From Azotimanducus sp965220185 (lineage in GTDB: Bacteria > Pseudomonadota > Gammaproteobacteria > Pseudomonadales > Azotimanducaceae), in assembly GCA_965220185.1 (NCBI GenBank), contig OZ244807.1:248001-312000 (forward strand): DNA of 64,000 nt, written 5' to 3'. A program made the position numbers and the translations under genes. The first letter of the stretch is position 1, and every line of letters starts with the position of its first letter. A model generated the notes under the pieces. The model worked only from the letters and a program-made list of their open reading frames with translations. It was not told the DNA's origin and ran no database searches. Below, piece after piece: positions 23,710 to 33,222 of the stretch.

Positions 23710-25755
23710 TCATTCCTCTGAGAGGTCGTGGGGCGCAAGAAACCGACCACCATCGAAATGAATCATATGCTCTGGATCGCTCGCAATCCAAACTTCCGTT
23801 TCCCAGCTGACCTCCTTCGAAAATCGCCCAAACATCGTCTGATCGGCGAATGCACTGACAAACAGGCAGCCAGCCGAAGAGTCTTTCACCAGTCTTCGCA
23901 ACGCGAGATGGCGCATTTTGCTGATCGGGTTCGATGAGTACACTGCTTCGATCAGGAAAAGCCAGTTCCTGCTTTTCTCATATGCCACGATATCAGGTAG
24001 CGTTCCTCGCTCCATTTCACGGATGCCGACCTCGCGCATCCTGTCTGCGTTCATATGAAGAATCTTCTTGGCTGTGTCTCCGATATACAGCACCTCCGCG
24101 CCCTTAGAGAAGCGCGGCAGGAAATCCTCGATCACCGCACGCTGAATCTCATTGTGTGGTCCGGGAGATAGCCGGTAGCGGCTACCGTCCGGCAGGGTGA
24201 CCGGAACCATCTTGAATTCACGAGCTTTGCTCAGCCGGTCCTTCAGTGTTCCCGCCACGTCACGAAAGCGCAGCAGACTGTCTTCCCATTTCGACGAACC
24301 GTAGCTTTGCAAAAGCTCTAGCGCTTCCGGAGGAATGGAATAACCTCTCGTACCATCGTTTACGTCCGCAGCCGGGTTGGCGGCGCTCCGGGCGACCAGT
24401 CCGGCCTCGACCAAAACCACCAAATCCTTGCGGCGCACATCGTCGTAGGACGAATCTGCGATATTCTCTCCATAGTGTTTGTTCCAGATGCTGATGACCA
24501 TTCGTGTCGTGAGCGGCTTGGCTGTCTGGTTGAAATGACTTGTGGCATCGGACCATTCCATATCCGGCAACACCCCGGCAACCGCCAGCAGCGCCTTTGC
24601 GACACGCTGCTGCCGTCGTTTCGTCATATCACGAACAGGGACTCCAGCAAGGCGGATAATGTTTAACGCTTGCTCCACCTTCTCCGCAACGCGGTCAACT
24701 TCCAGCAGCTTGTTGCTCATCTTCTTCCCCGTCGTTCGACATGTCGGGTTTTCCAGCGCCTTGCGGACTTGCCTTGCGATCGCAAGTCCCAAGAGTGGCG
24801 GAACTGCATTCCCGATCTGCTCATAACGCTCATACTCTGTGCCGGAGAACTCGAACCAGTCAGGGAACGATTGTAGCCGCGCACCCTCTCTAACCGTCAA
24901 TCGGCGCCGCCTGCCACTTGGCATTTTCAGCCGCTGCATGTCGGCAGTCGCGCCTCCTAAATTCCGGCAGGTCAACGTCCTAGCCGGACGGTCAAGGTGC
25001 AAATCTCTCGGCGTGACGCAATGGCTTTTCGCTTCGTAGCTCGCGACGTACTTGTCCATTTTCGGCGTGAGATATTTGCTGTCCGCGTCTTCGGCCTCGG
25101 CTAGCGGCCCGAGCGCAGCCCCGGCCGTGACTGGCTCATCGATCGCTCTTTCCGGCCACTCCCAGCCCACGCGCGAGGCGACGATAAAGACCCGCTCGCG
25201 CTTTTGCGGCACCCCGTATTCGACCGCCTTGAGCAGTTCCGCATGCACGGTGTAGCCCAGTCGCTCCATGTCCTTAACCGCACCCCGGAGATAGTCCTTG
25301 TTGCGGTACAGCAGCCCTCGAACGTTTTCCATGACCGCAATCTTCGGGCGGAAGCGGCTCATCGCGTCGACGAAAACCGGCAGTCCGTCCCGGCTATCTT
25401 GGCGCCCGCGCTGATACCCGAATTGGCTGAACGGCTGGCACGGCGGTCCGCCAATGATGACATCCACTTCGCGCCGTTCGTCCGGGAGTCCTGTGGTCAA
25501 AAAGACCTCGTGACACTCGCCTTCCAAGTTCCGACAGTATGTTTCAACGGCTGAAGTGTTCTTTTCGTAACCAATTGACCGGAATCCGCACGCTTCGAAA
25601 GGCAGGGATAATCCGCCGCACCCTGCGAACAGATCGATGATTTCTGGTGCGTTTTCGGGAAGTTCTGGCGGTGGCAATTGCTGGTGCAGCCATTCGTACC
25701 ATTCTCGATGGCTGATAGAAAGCAATGTCGGGCTGTTCCGGTTTGGCTTAGGCAT
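23710..25755 (-). CDS. Fused restriction-modification protein: C5-cytosine methyltransferase + BsuBI/PstI-like endonuclease
   Basis: One 681-residue frame. Residues 1-345 are a DNA cytosine-C5 methyltransferase: motif I DLFAGCGG at 41-48, catalytic GGPPCQPFS with Cys at 106, ENVRG at 143-147, QKRERVFIVA, and QIGNAVPP at 313-320. Residues about 346-681 match the BsuBI/PstI nuclease family: helical N-domain (VEQALNIIRLAGVP, IWNKHYGENI), then VLYIGDTAKK, LPDIV with D588 and WLFLIEAV with E603, a PD-(D/E)xK-type site. ATG 25755 follows AAGGA. An internal ATG at 24720 with GGGGA could yield free nuclease of 336 residues. Known BsuBI and PstI partners methylate adenine, so a C5 partner is unusual. 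The recognition site is unknown. Confidence 0.88.
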   Translation of the reverse strand: MPKPNRNSPTLLSISHREWYEWLHQQLPPPELPENAPEIIDLFAGCGGLSLPFEACGFRSIGYEKNTSAVETYCRNLEGECHEVFLTTGLPDERREVDVIIGGPPCQPFSQFGYQRGRQDSRDGLPVFVDAMSRFRPKIAVMENVRGLLYRNKDYLRGAVKDMERLGYTVHAELLKAVEYGVPQKRERVFIVASRVGWEWPERAIDEPVTAGAALGPLAEAEDADSKYLTPKMDKYVASYEAKSHCVTPRDLHLDRPARTLTCRNLGGATADMQRLKMPSGRRRRLTVREGARLQSFPDWFEFSGTEYERYEQIGNAVPPLLGLAIARQVRKALENPTCRTTGKKMSNKLLEVDRVAEKVEQALNIIRLAGVPVRDMTKRRQQRVAKALLAVAGVLPDMEWSDATSHFNQTAKPLTTRMVISIWNKHYGENIADSSYDDVRRKDLVVLVEAGLVARSAANPAADVNDGTRGYSIPPEALELLQSYGSSKWEDSLLRFRDVAGTLKDRLSKAREFKMVPVTLPDGSRYRLSPGPHNEIQRAVIEDFLPRFSKGAEVLYIGDTAKKILHMNADRMREVGIREMERGTLPDIVAYEKSRNWLFLIEAVYSSNPISKMRHLALRRLVKDSSAGCLFVSAFADQTMFGRFSKEVSWETEVWIASDPEHMIHFDGGRFLAPHDLSEE

Positions 25756-25877
25756 CTTCTTCCTTACTCCGCCATTCAAAAATGCTAAGGGAATGGGTTT
25801 CGCCTCGCAACTACTCGCCAACAGCCCGAAAGGCGAGTTGACACTACTCTAGCCAGTTCCTAGAATTGCTGGCAGAT

Positions 25878-26033
25878 GGTGCTACTCATACAAGATAGTT
25901 AAAAGGGAACCCGGTGCGAAGCCGGGGCTGTACCCGCAACTGTAAGCCAGAAGCTTGCGGCCCATATGCCACTGGAGCGCTCTCCGGGAAGGCGGTCAGC
26001 AAGTGTTGATCGGCGAGCCAGGAGACCTGCCAT
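25878..26033 (+). promoter_or_regulatory. Cobalamin (adenosylcobalamin) riboswitch
   Basis: This leader contains the conserved order of the B12 riboswitch: AAAAGGGAACCCGGTG and GAAGCCGGGGCTGTACCCG, then CAACTGTAAGC, GCCACTGG, CGGGAAGGCGG, and the B12 box GAGCCAGGAGACCTGCC. It lies about 190 nt upstream of btuB on the same strand and should switch the btu/cob genes off when the coenzyme is abundant. The stretch 25756-25877 between the riboswitch and the divergent restriction gene holds presumably both promoters. Confidence 0.96.
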
Positions 26034-26226
26034 CGCGTCGTTCGTTCAAGGACCGGGCTGTGTCCATGAACGGGAAAAGCGTTGTGGCGCTTGTTCTTCC
26101 TAAGTAACGACCCCGACCAGCGCAAGCTCGTTAGCCGTACTTACGCCGGTCTGAGCCGGTCCTGTGCCCGCAGCCTGCGCGGCGCGGCCTGACCGATTTC
26201 GTCACCACCTTAGGGAAGACAACAAC

Positions 26227-28113
26227 ATGACCAGACCCTTGAGACGAGGCGCGTTCGCGCTAGGCGGATTCGCTACGCTGCTGTCGGCAACACTGGCCGC
26301 GGCGATGCTGACCGTCAGCGCAATCGCGGAAGTGCCGGACGAAGCGGCGCACACACAAATCGAAACTATCATCGTCACTGCCACGCGTATCGAGCAAACC
26401 CCAGCCGAAACCGGATCGACCGTGCGCATCATCGACGTGGACGAGTTGGACACCATGGGCTTCACGCACGCGCTTGATGCGGTCGCTCGCGCACCGGGCG
26501 TCACGGTCAATCAAAACGGCAGCTTTGGCGGTGCCGCCATTGTTCGTATTCGCGGCGCTTCGAGCAACCAGACACTGGTGCTCATCGATGGGGTGACAGT
26601 GAACGACGCCTCTTCCTCGGGCGGTGGCTACAACTTTGCCCGCCTCGATACCGAGAATATCGAGCGGATAGAGGTTCTCAGCGGGCCTCAGTCAACGCTA
26701 TGGGGAACCGACGCCATTGGCGGCGTGGTGTCCATCACCACCAAGCGGCCGGAGAGTGGCTTGAGGGGCAATCTGTTCGCACAAGCTGGCTCCTTCGACA
26801 GTTTTCGCGGTGGGGCTTCCGTCTCCGGCGGCGGCGATACGGGCGATTTCCGGCTCGCCGCAACGCAATTGAACACGGACGGCATCTCTCGCGCCGATGC
26901 GCACAACGACAACAGCGAAGAGGATGGCATGGAATCGCTGACCCTCTCCGCGCGCGGCGGGATCAATCTTGGGCACGACCTGCGCTTTGAAGGCAGTCTG
27001 CTGTGGAACGATTCGGATGCCGATTTCGATAGCTTCCGCCCTGGTGCCGAGGGCAGTGTCGGCGATGGCGATGAACTCAGCAAGACCGAGGAACTGTCGG
27101 GACAGGTGGCGCTTAAGGCACCGCTCTTCAATGCACGGCTCGACAATCTATTGCTTGTGGGTCGCGCCGAGATTGATCGCGAGAACCAGCGTGACGGCGA
27201 GACCAGCTTCGAAGCCAATGGCGAACGCACGATTTTCCGCTATCAGGGGACCTTGGCCGTCAATGCACAAAGCACGCTGATGCTCGGTGCTGAGCGCGAA
27301 GAGGCGAAGACCGAAGATAACAATAGCGCCATTCGGGGCGTGTTCGCGCTCTATGAGTGGCATCCGATGCCTGCGCTGACGGTCACCGGCGGCGTCCGCT
27401 CCGACGACCACAACCGCTTCGACTCTGCCACCTCTACCCGTTTAGCGGCTGCATTTCAGGCATTGCCCAGCCTGACACTGCGCGGTAGTTGGGGAGAAGG
27501 GTTCAAGGCGCCCACGCTTTTTCAAACAACCTATTTTTGCTGCGGCGCATCCGCGCCTAACGCCGCCCTGCAGCCGGAACGTTCCGAAGGGGTCGATGTC
27601 GGTATCAAATGGCGTCCGGCCAGCGGAGCGGGGCACATTGGCCTGACGTATTTCCGACAGCAGACCGACAACCTCATTGACTTTTCGTTCGCGGTCGGGG
27701 CCTACGAAAACATAGACGAAGTTGAGTCGAAGGGCTTTGAAGTGTCGGCCGCTTGGCAATTCACGGACACGCTCTCGTTATCGGCGGACTACGCACACAT
27801 TGAAGCTACGGAAAATGGCGGCATGTCGCTGCTTCGATTGCCCGAACATTCCGGCGACTTCGCCATTGGATTCACGCCATCCGGCCCTTTCTCCGGCGCT
27901 ATTCTGCTGCGTTTCAATGGCCAAGAACATGACCGTGGCGGCGTCAAACTAGACGACTGGGTACGCATCGATATGAGCGGCCGATACATGGTCGCCGAAG
28001 GCTTCGAGATGTTCGGGCGCATCGAAAACTTGCTCGATACGCACTACCAGCAAATTCTTGGCTATGGAACGCCGGGCCTGTCCGGCTCGTTAGGTGTGCG
28101 GTGGCGCTTTTAG
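26227..28113 (+). CDS. btuB: TonB-dependent vitamin B12 receptor BtuB
   Basis: Outer-membrane barrel that imports cobalamin with TonB energy. The 628-residue precursor has a signal peptide (Arg-rich start, hydrophobic LLSATLAAAMLTV core), TonB box IETIIVTATR, and the plug with GAAIVRIRGASSNQTLVLIDGV. VLSGPQSTLWGTDAIGG follows the plug. It ends in LGVRWRF with the terminal Phe used by the Bam machinery. ATG 26227 is preferred, as it opens the signal peptide. The riboswitch upstream and btuF-btuC-btuD downstream fix the substrate. Confidence 0.93.
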   Translation: MTRPLRRGAFALGGFATLLSATLAAAMLTVSAIAEVPDEAAHTQIETIIVTATRIEQTPAETGSTVRIIDVDELDTMGFTHALDAVARAPGVTVNQNGSFGGAAIVRIRGASSNQTLVLIDGVTVNDASSSGGGYNFARLDTENIERIEVLSGPQSTLWGTDAIGGVVSITTKRPESGLRGNLFAQAGSFDSFRGGASVSGGGDTGDFRLAATQLNTDGISRADAHNDNSEEDGMESLTLSARGGINLGHDLRFEGSLLWNDSDADFDSFRPGAEGSVGDGDELSKTEELSGQVALKAPLFNARLDNLLLVGRAEIDRENQRDGETSFEANGERTIFRYQGTLAVNAQSTLMLGAEREEAKTEDNNSAIRGVFALYEWHPMPALTVTGGVRSDDHNRFDSATSTRLAAAFQALPSLTLRGSWGEGFKAPTLFQTTYFCCGASAPNAALQPERSEGVDVGIKWRPASGAGHIGLTYFRQQTDNLIDFSFAVGAYENIDEVESKGFEVSAAWQFTDTLSLSADYAHIEATENGGMSLLRLPEHSGDFAIGFTPSGPFSGAILLRFNGQEHDRGGVKLDDWVRIDMSGRYMVAEGFEMFGRIENLLDTHYQQILGYGTPGLSGSLGVRWRF

Positions 28114-29015
28114 TCTGTCCGCCTCGCCGATTCTCATCGCGAGCGGCTTGGCCGATACTCGCGCTAGCCGTCCTGCTCGCCGGTTGCAGCGAGCACGGAG
28201 CCGACATATCGCCAGAGCGAAGCGGCATTCCGCAACGCATCGTGAGTCTCGACTATTGCGCCGACCAGTATGTCTTGCGACTCGTCGAGCGGGCACGAAT
28301 CTTGGCCGTGTCACCAGACGCAGAGCGCGAGTTTTCCTACATGCGAAAAGCGGCTGCCGGCCTGCCGAGCGTGCGGCCTGTGGCCGAAGATGTCATTGTG
28401 CGAAAACCTGACCTCGTGGTGCGATCATATGGCGGCGGACCGCAAGCAGCGGCTATGTTCGAGCGCGCGGGCATCGCGATGCATCAACTCGGTTGGGCGG
28501 ACGACTTTCCAAGCATTCTGCGCACAACCCGGTCCGCAGCCAAAGCCCTCGGTTCCATCGCCAAAGGTCAAGCGCTTGTAGAAGAGACAATGACGCGACT
28601 CACTCAATTGTCTCGCCAGTATGCCGCCATACCGCCTACCGCGCTGTATATGACGCCCGGGGGCGTCACCTCCGGACCAGGTTCGCTGATCCACACGATG
28701 CTCAGCACCGCCGGGCTGCACAACTTTGAAAGCCGGCCAGGGTGGTGGGCGATACCATTGGAACGGCTCGCCTACGAACAGCCCGACCTGATTGCCGCAG
28801 CTTTTTTTGAGAACGCGGCCAGCCGTCTCCATGCTTGGAGCGCTGCGCGGCATCCAGTAGCGCAAAGCCAACTGAAGACACGCGAAGTGGTCCCGATCCA
28901 AGGCGCGTGGACAGCTTGCGGTGGCTGGTTTCTGATGGATGCGGTCGAGGCATTGAGCAAAGGCTCGCGAGCATGCGAATCAGATGGCATCGGCGAGCTA
29001 TGCGCGCAGGGCTGA
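28101..29015 (+). CDS. btuF: Cobalamin-binding periplasmic protein BtuF (lipoprotein)
   Basis: Substrate-binding component of the B12 ABC importer. The signal sequence ends in LAVLLAGC, a lipobox, so the mature protein is probably a lipoprotein rather than soluble as in E. coli. RIVSLDYCADQYVLRL is the start of the helical-backbone binding fold (PF01497), and GWADDFPSILRTT and LAYEQPDLI are further conserved parts. GTG 28101 overlaps the end of btuB by 13 nt. btuC begins inside its 3' end. Confidence 0.88.
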   Translation: MALLVCPPRRFSSRAAWPILALAVLLAGCSEHGADISPERSGIPQRIVSLDYCADQYVLRLVERARILAVSPDAEREFSYMRKAAAGLPSVRPVAEDVIVRKPDLVVRSYGGGPQAAAMFERAGIAMHQLGWADDFPSILRTTRSAAKALGSIAKGQALVEETMTRLTQLSRQYAAIPPTALYMTPGGVTSGPGSLIHTMLSTAGLHNFESRPGWWAIPLERLAYEQPDLIAAAFFENAASRLHAWSAARHPVAQSQLKTREVVPIQGAWTACGGWFLMDAVEALSKGSRACESDGIGELCAQG

Positions 29016-29983
29016 TCGCACTGATACTCGCGTCTCTCGCGGCAATATTTGTCGCCTGCCTACTGGGCTCGACGCCGATGAGCGCCCAGCGAGTCTTCTT
29101 GGCGCTGTTCGGGATCGGCGAACAGGGCGATCAGCTCGTTGTTGTACAAATCAGACTGCCGCGCGCACTCGCCGCGTTTGCCGTTGGCGCCGCTCTTGGC
29201 GCGAGTGGGGCGGCGCTACAGGGGCTGTTGCGGAACCCTTTGGCTGAACCTGGGGTGCTTGGTGTTTCGGCGTCGGCATCCCTTGCTGCCACCGCCACCC
29301 TATACTACGGTTTTGTGGCGATCAGCCCTTGGGCCATGCCGGTTGCTGCGATCTCTGGCGCAGTTGCGGCAACCATGCTGATCGCGCTGACCGCGTTGCG
29401 CACCGCCTCCGCCGTCACGCTTATCCTCATTGGGGTGGGCTTCTCAAGCCTTGCTGGCGCGGTTATGAATTTACTGGTGAATTTCGCCCCGAATCCCTTT
29501 TCCCTTGCAGATATGATCAACTGGATGCTCGGTTCGGTGGCCAATCGCAGCTTCCACGACCTCGCGTTAGCCGCGCCTTTCCTCGTGGCTGGATTGTCGA
29601 TTCTGTTCATCGGCAGACGTGGCCTTTCGGCGTTGACGCTCGGTGAGGAAGCGGCGAGCGGCATCGGCCTCAATCTCAAAAGGCAGCGCTTGCTGGTCGT
29701 GCTCGGCACCGGCCTTGCCACTGGCGCCGCTGTGTCGCTCGCTGGTGTCATCGGCTTTGTGGGCATCGTTGCGCCGCACATCGTTCGATCCATGGTCGAT
29801 CATGATCCGGCGCGCTCACTGCTCCCTGCTGCGTTACTAGCCGGTTTGATGCTGGTATTGGCAGATATCGGCGTGCGCATTGCCCAAACGAGCAACGAAC
29901 TCAAGCTCGGTGTGGTGGCGGCATTGATCGGCGCACCTGCTTTCATCTGGATCGCCATGCGGCGACGCACTGTTCATGACTAA
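28973..29983 (+). CDS. btuC: Cobalamin ABC transporter permease BtuC
   Basis: FecCD-family permease with about ten membrane helices. Family motifs are QIRLPRALAAFAVGAALGASGAALQ, NPLAEPGVLGVSASAS and GVIGFVGIVAPHIVR (paraphrased as three signatures across the protein). The 336-residue form from ATG 28973 fits the family length; ATG 29000 is an alternative. It overlaps btuF by 43 nt and btuD by 8 nt, a compact import operon under the B12 riboswitch. Confidence 0.92.
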   Translation: MRIRWHRRAMRAGLIALILASLAAIFVACLLGSTPMSAQRVFLALFGIGEQGDQLVVVQIRLPRALAAFAVGAALGASGAALQGLLRNPLAEPGVLGVSASASLAATATLYYGFVAISPWAMPVAAISGAVAATMLIALTALRTASAVTLILIGVGFSSLAGAVMNLLVNFAPNPFSLADMINWMLGSVANRSFHDLALAAPFLVAGLSILFIGRRGLSALTLGEEAASGIGLNLKRQRLLVVLGTGLATGAAVSLAGVIGFVGIVAPHIVRSMVDHDPARSLLPAALLAGLMLVLADIGVRIAQTSNELKLGVVAALIGAPAFIWIAMRRRTVHD

Positions 29984-30785
29984 TTCAGAACGCACGTCAT
30001 CCCGCCTATTCGATTCAGGGCAGCAACTGGAGGTGTCCAGCCTGACCTTGCGAGCGGGCGGCGTGACACTCGTTGAAGATGCCTCGTTTCAACTACGGGG
30101 AGGTGAATTGGTTGCCCTGCTCGGACGCAACGGCGCTGGCAAAACCAGCCTGCTGCGAGGCGCTATCGGCATTGCGCCAAGCGCGAGCGGCTGGTCGCGC
30201 CTCAGCGGCGAGGATACGGCTCGGATACCATCTGGACAACGCGCCAAGCTCGTATCGTATCTGCCGCAAAACCGGCCTCTCGCCTGGCCTAATCCGGTTC
30301 GCGATGTCGTGGCGCTCGGGCGCTTTGCGCATGGCGTGGCGCTCGGACGACTGCGCGGCGCCGACAAGCAGGCCGTGGAACGGGCGCTGGTGGCCTGCGA
30401 CCTGCAAGACCTCGCCGAACGATCAACAGCCACCTTGTCGGGCGGCGAGCTCGCGCGCGTGCATTGCGCCCGTGCCTTCGCCGCCGAAGCGCCGCTGCTA
30501 CTCGCCGACGAGCCGGTGGCGGAACTCGACCCCTATCATCAGTTTCGGGTGATGGAACTAATAAGCAACTATGTTGACCAAGGCGGCGGCGCCCTCGTCG
30601 TCCTTCACGACATTGTGCTCGCGCGGCGTTACGCAAACCGCCTGATCTGGATGAAGGACGGACGCATTGTCGCCGACGGCCCGCCAGACGCGACTTTGGA
30701 TGCGAATCGGCTCGCAGAGATTTATGGCGTGCGCGGACACGTCGAAGACACGCGGGTTGTGATCGACGGACCACTACAGGGTTGA
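29976..30785 (+). CDS. btuD: Cobalamin ABC transporter ATPase BtuD
   Basis: The ATPase that powers BtuC. The 269-residue protein has Walker A GRNGAGKT at 50-57, the Q-loop in YLPQNRPLAWP, ABC signature LSGGE, Walker B LLLADEP, and the switch histidine in VLHDIVLA. About 15 N-terminal residues precede the usual start of the ATPase fold. It overlaps btuC by 8 nt and is followed 6 nt later by cobQ, so import and assembly genes are likely cotranscribed. Confidence 0.93.
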   Translation: MTNSERTSSRLFDSGQQLEVSSLTLRAGGVTLVEDASFQLRGGELVALLGRNGAGKTSLLRGAIGIAPSASGWSRLSGEDTARIPSGQRAKLVSYLPQNRPLAWPNPVRDVVALGRFAHGVALGRLRGADKQAVERALVACDLQDLAERSTATLSGGELARVHCARAFAAEAPLLLADEPVAELDPYHQFRVMELISNYVDQGGGALVVLHDIVLARRYANRLIWMKDGRIVADGPPDATLDANRLAEIYGVRGHVEDTRVVIDGPLQG

Positions 30786-30791
30786 CGAGCG

Positions 30792-32264
30792 ATGCGGGCG
30801 AGGGCACTCATGATTCAAGGCACCGGTTCGGATGTCGGCAAGTCGCTGCTTGTTACCGCGCTTTGCCGCAGCGCCCGTCGGCGCGGCATTGCGGTGGCGC
30901 CATTCAAGCCGCAAAACATGTCGAACAACGCAGCCGTCTGCGCCGATGGTGAAATTGGTCGCGCCCAAGCCCTGCAAGCGCAAGCGGCTGGCCTTGAACC
31001 GCATGTGGATTTCAATCCCGTACTGCTGAAGCCTGAGTCGGACAAAAGCGCTCAGGTGGTGGTGCATGGCAAGGTCGCCGACAGCCAAACCGCCGCCGAC
31101 TACATGGCGAGGCGAGAGGGCCGCATGGGCGCCGTGCTTGAAAGCTTCACGCGGCTCGCCAACAAGTATCAACTGATCCTCGTGGAAGGCGCGGGCAGCC
31201 CTGCTGAGATCAACCTGCGGGCGGGCGACATCGCCAACATGGGGTTCGCCCGACGCGTCGGCGTGCCGGTGTGCTTAGTAGGCGACATTGATAAGGGCGG
31301 CGTAATCGCCAGCCTGGTCGGAACGCGCACGGTGCTCGCGCAAGAAGACGCGGCGTTGATCAAGGGATTTATCGTCAATAAGTTCCGTGGTGATGCCACG
31401 CTCTTTGAAGATGGTTTTGCCGCCATCGAAGCCCGCACCGGCTGGCGCGGCTTTGGCGTCGTTCCGTGGCTGCCGGGCGCACGGCTGCTGCCAGCCGAGG
31501 ACGCGGTTGTCCTTGAGCGCGAAAATCCGCCTGGCGAAGAGGGTTTGGTGGTTGTCGCGCCCATGCTCTCGCGCATCGCCAACTTTGACGATGCCGATCC
31601 GCTGCGAATGGAGCCCGGCGTCGATTTCCGCTGGATACCGCCTGGTCGCCCATTGCCCCGTGACGCCGATGTCATCATCCTGTTCGGCACCAAATCGACG
31701 TTAGGCGACCTCGCCTTTCTGCGCGCCCAAGGCTGGCACCACGATATTCTCGCGCATGTGCGCACAGGCGGCAGGGTGCTAGGGCTTTGCGGCGGCTTTC
31801 AAATGCTGGGGCGCACGATCAGGGATGCCGAGGGGTCGGATGGTACGGCTGGGCAGGCGGACGGACTTGGGCTGCTCGACGTGCATACCAAGATGACGAG
31901 CGCCAAGGCCGTCTATCCGGTCAACGGGCATTGCCTGCATACCGGCTCGATAATCGAGGGCTATGAGATTCACGTTGGACAAACAACGGGACCGGACACT
32001 GACCGCCCGTTGTTCGATCTGCGGGGCCGCCGCGACGGGGCAGTGTCAGCCGATGGCAAGGTCGAAGGCACCTATGTCCACGGCGTATTCGCGGGTGATG
32101 CGTTCCGCAAGGCATGGTTGCACCGTGCAGGCGCCGTCAAGGGTTCGACGCTCGACTACCGAGCCGCCGTCGAAGCTGCCATCGATGCAATCTCCGACGG
32201 TGTAGAGCGGGCAATCGATACAGAGGCGCTGCTTGCATGCGCATCAAAGCCGCGGCTACCTTAA
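30792..32264 (+). CDS. cobQ: Cobyric acid synthase (glutamine-hydrolysing)
   Basis: CobQ amidates four side chains of adenosylcobyrinic acid a,c-diamide to give adenosylcobyric acid. The N-terminal synthetase domain has GTGSDVGKSLLVTALCR and PFKPQNMSNNAAV. The C-terminal glutaminase domain has VLGLCGGFQMLG with the nucleophilic Cys and a conserved YVHGVF near the end with the catalytic His. The length of 490 is normal. It lies between btuD and cbiB. Confidence 0.96.
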   Translation: MRARALMIQGTGSDVGKSLLVTALCRSARRRGIAVAPFKPQNMSNNAAVCADGEIGRAQALQAQAAGLEPHVDFNPVLLKPESDKSAQVVVHGKVADSQTAADYMARREGRMGAVLESFTRLANKYQLILVEGAGSPAEINLRAGDIANMGFARRVGVPVCLVGDIDKGGVIASLVGTRTVLAQEDAALIKGFIVNKFRGDATLFEDGFAAIEARTGWRGFGVVPWLPGARLLPAEDAVVLERENPPGEEGLVVVAPMLSRIANFDDADPLRMEPGVDFRWIPPGRPLPRDADVIILFGTKSTLGDLAFLRAQGWHHDILAHVRTGGRVLGLCGGFQMLGRTIRDAEGSDGTAGQADGLGLLDVHTKMTSAKAVYPVNGHCLHTGSIIEGYEIHVGQTTGPDTDRPLFDLRGRRDGAVSADGKVEGTYVHGVFAGDAFRKAWLHRAGAVKGSTLDYRAAVEAAIDAISDGVERAIDTEALLACASKPRLP

Positions 32265-32271
32265 CAAACCG

Positions 32272-33222
32272 ATGAGCAGCGCAATGCTCATGATGGCCGC
32301 CTGGGCAATCGAATCCTTGTGCGGCTATCCGGCTTGGTTGTATCGCCGCATCCGCCACCCTGTAGTCTGGATGGGCGCTCTTGTCGAGCACTTCGAACAG
32401 GCATTGAACCGCAATAAATTGACGCCTGCGAAGCGTTACGGCTACGGCATGGTTGCCACATTGGTGACGGTGGCATCGGCAGCGGCTGCCGGACACGCAG
32501 TATCGGCACCCTTGACGGCACCGATACTTGGTCTGGTTGTCGAAGCCGCCATCGCTTCTAGCTTGATCGCTTCGCGCAGTCTGTACGAGCATGTCACCGC
32601 TGTCGCTGCAGCGCTCGACCAAAACGATATGGCTGCTGCTCGCACCGCAGTCGCCCGCATCGTGGGGCGCCGGACGGAGGACTTGTCATCCGCTGGAATT
32701 GCCGGGGCAGCTCTGGAGAGCCTCGCGGAAAACACTTCGGATGGCGTTGTTGCCCCATTGTTCTGGGGCGCCCTGTTCGGGCTCCCCGGCATGGCAGCGT
32801 ACAAAGCTATTAACACTCTAGATTCCATAATTGGTCACCGCGACCAACGCCACGCCGCCTTTGGTGGTTTTGCTGCCCGTCTCGACGATGTGGCGAACCT
32901 TCTTCCTGCTAGGCTAACGGCTTTGCTGATCGCCATCGCAAGCATACGAATCGCCGCTTTCAACATCATGTTGCGCGATGGTCGCAAACACCGCTCTCCG
33001 AATGCTGGCTGGCCGGAAAGCGCCATGGCGGGGGCGCTCGGCGTGCGACTCGCCGGGCCGCGCCGCTATGGCGGCACCGTCTCTGGTGACCCTTGGCTCA
33101 ATGCTGAGGCCAGAGTGCCGCAACCACAAGATCTGCGTCTTGGATTGGCGCTGTATATCCGCACCGCTTGTCTCGCCGCGCTGCTGCTGGCATCAATTGC
33201 GGTGTTGCCGAGGCTTCTGTGA
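32272..33222 (+). CDS. cbiB: Adenosylcobinamide-phosphate synthase CbiB
   Basis: A membrane protein that attaches (R)-1-amino-2-propanol O-2-phosphate to adenosylcobyric acid. HPVVWMGALVEHFEQ, RIVGRRTEDLSSAGIAGAALESLAENTSDG and FWGALFGLPGMAAYKAINTLDSIIGH are CbiB/CobD signatures (each seen in the translation). ATG 32272 lies 7 nt after the cobQ stop. It is coupled to the following decarboxylase gene, which supplies the aminopropanol phosphate, by a GTGA overlap. Confidence 0.94.
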   Translation: MSSAMLMMAAWAIESLCGYPAWLYRRIRHPVVWMGALVEHFEQALNRNKLTPAKRYGYGMVATLVTVASAAAAGHAVSAPLTAPILGLVVEAAIASSLIASRSLYEHVTAVAAALDQNDMAAARTAVARIVGRRTEDLSSAGIAGAALESLAENTSDGVVAPLFWGALFGLPGMAAYKAINTLDSIIGHRDQRHAAFGGFAARLDDVANLLPARLTALLIAIASIRIAAFNIMLRDGRKHRSPNAGWPESAMAGALGVRLAGPRRYGGTVSGDPWLNAEARVPQPQDLRLGLALYIRTACLAALLLASIAVLPRLL

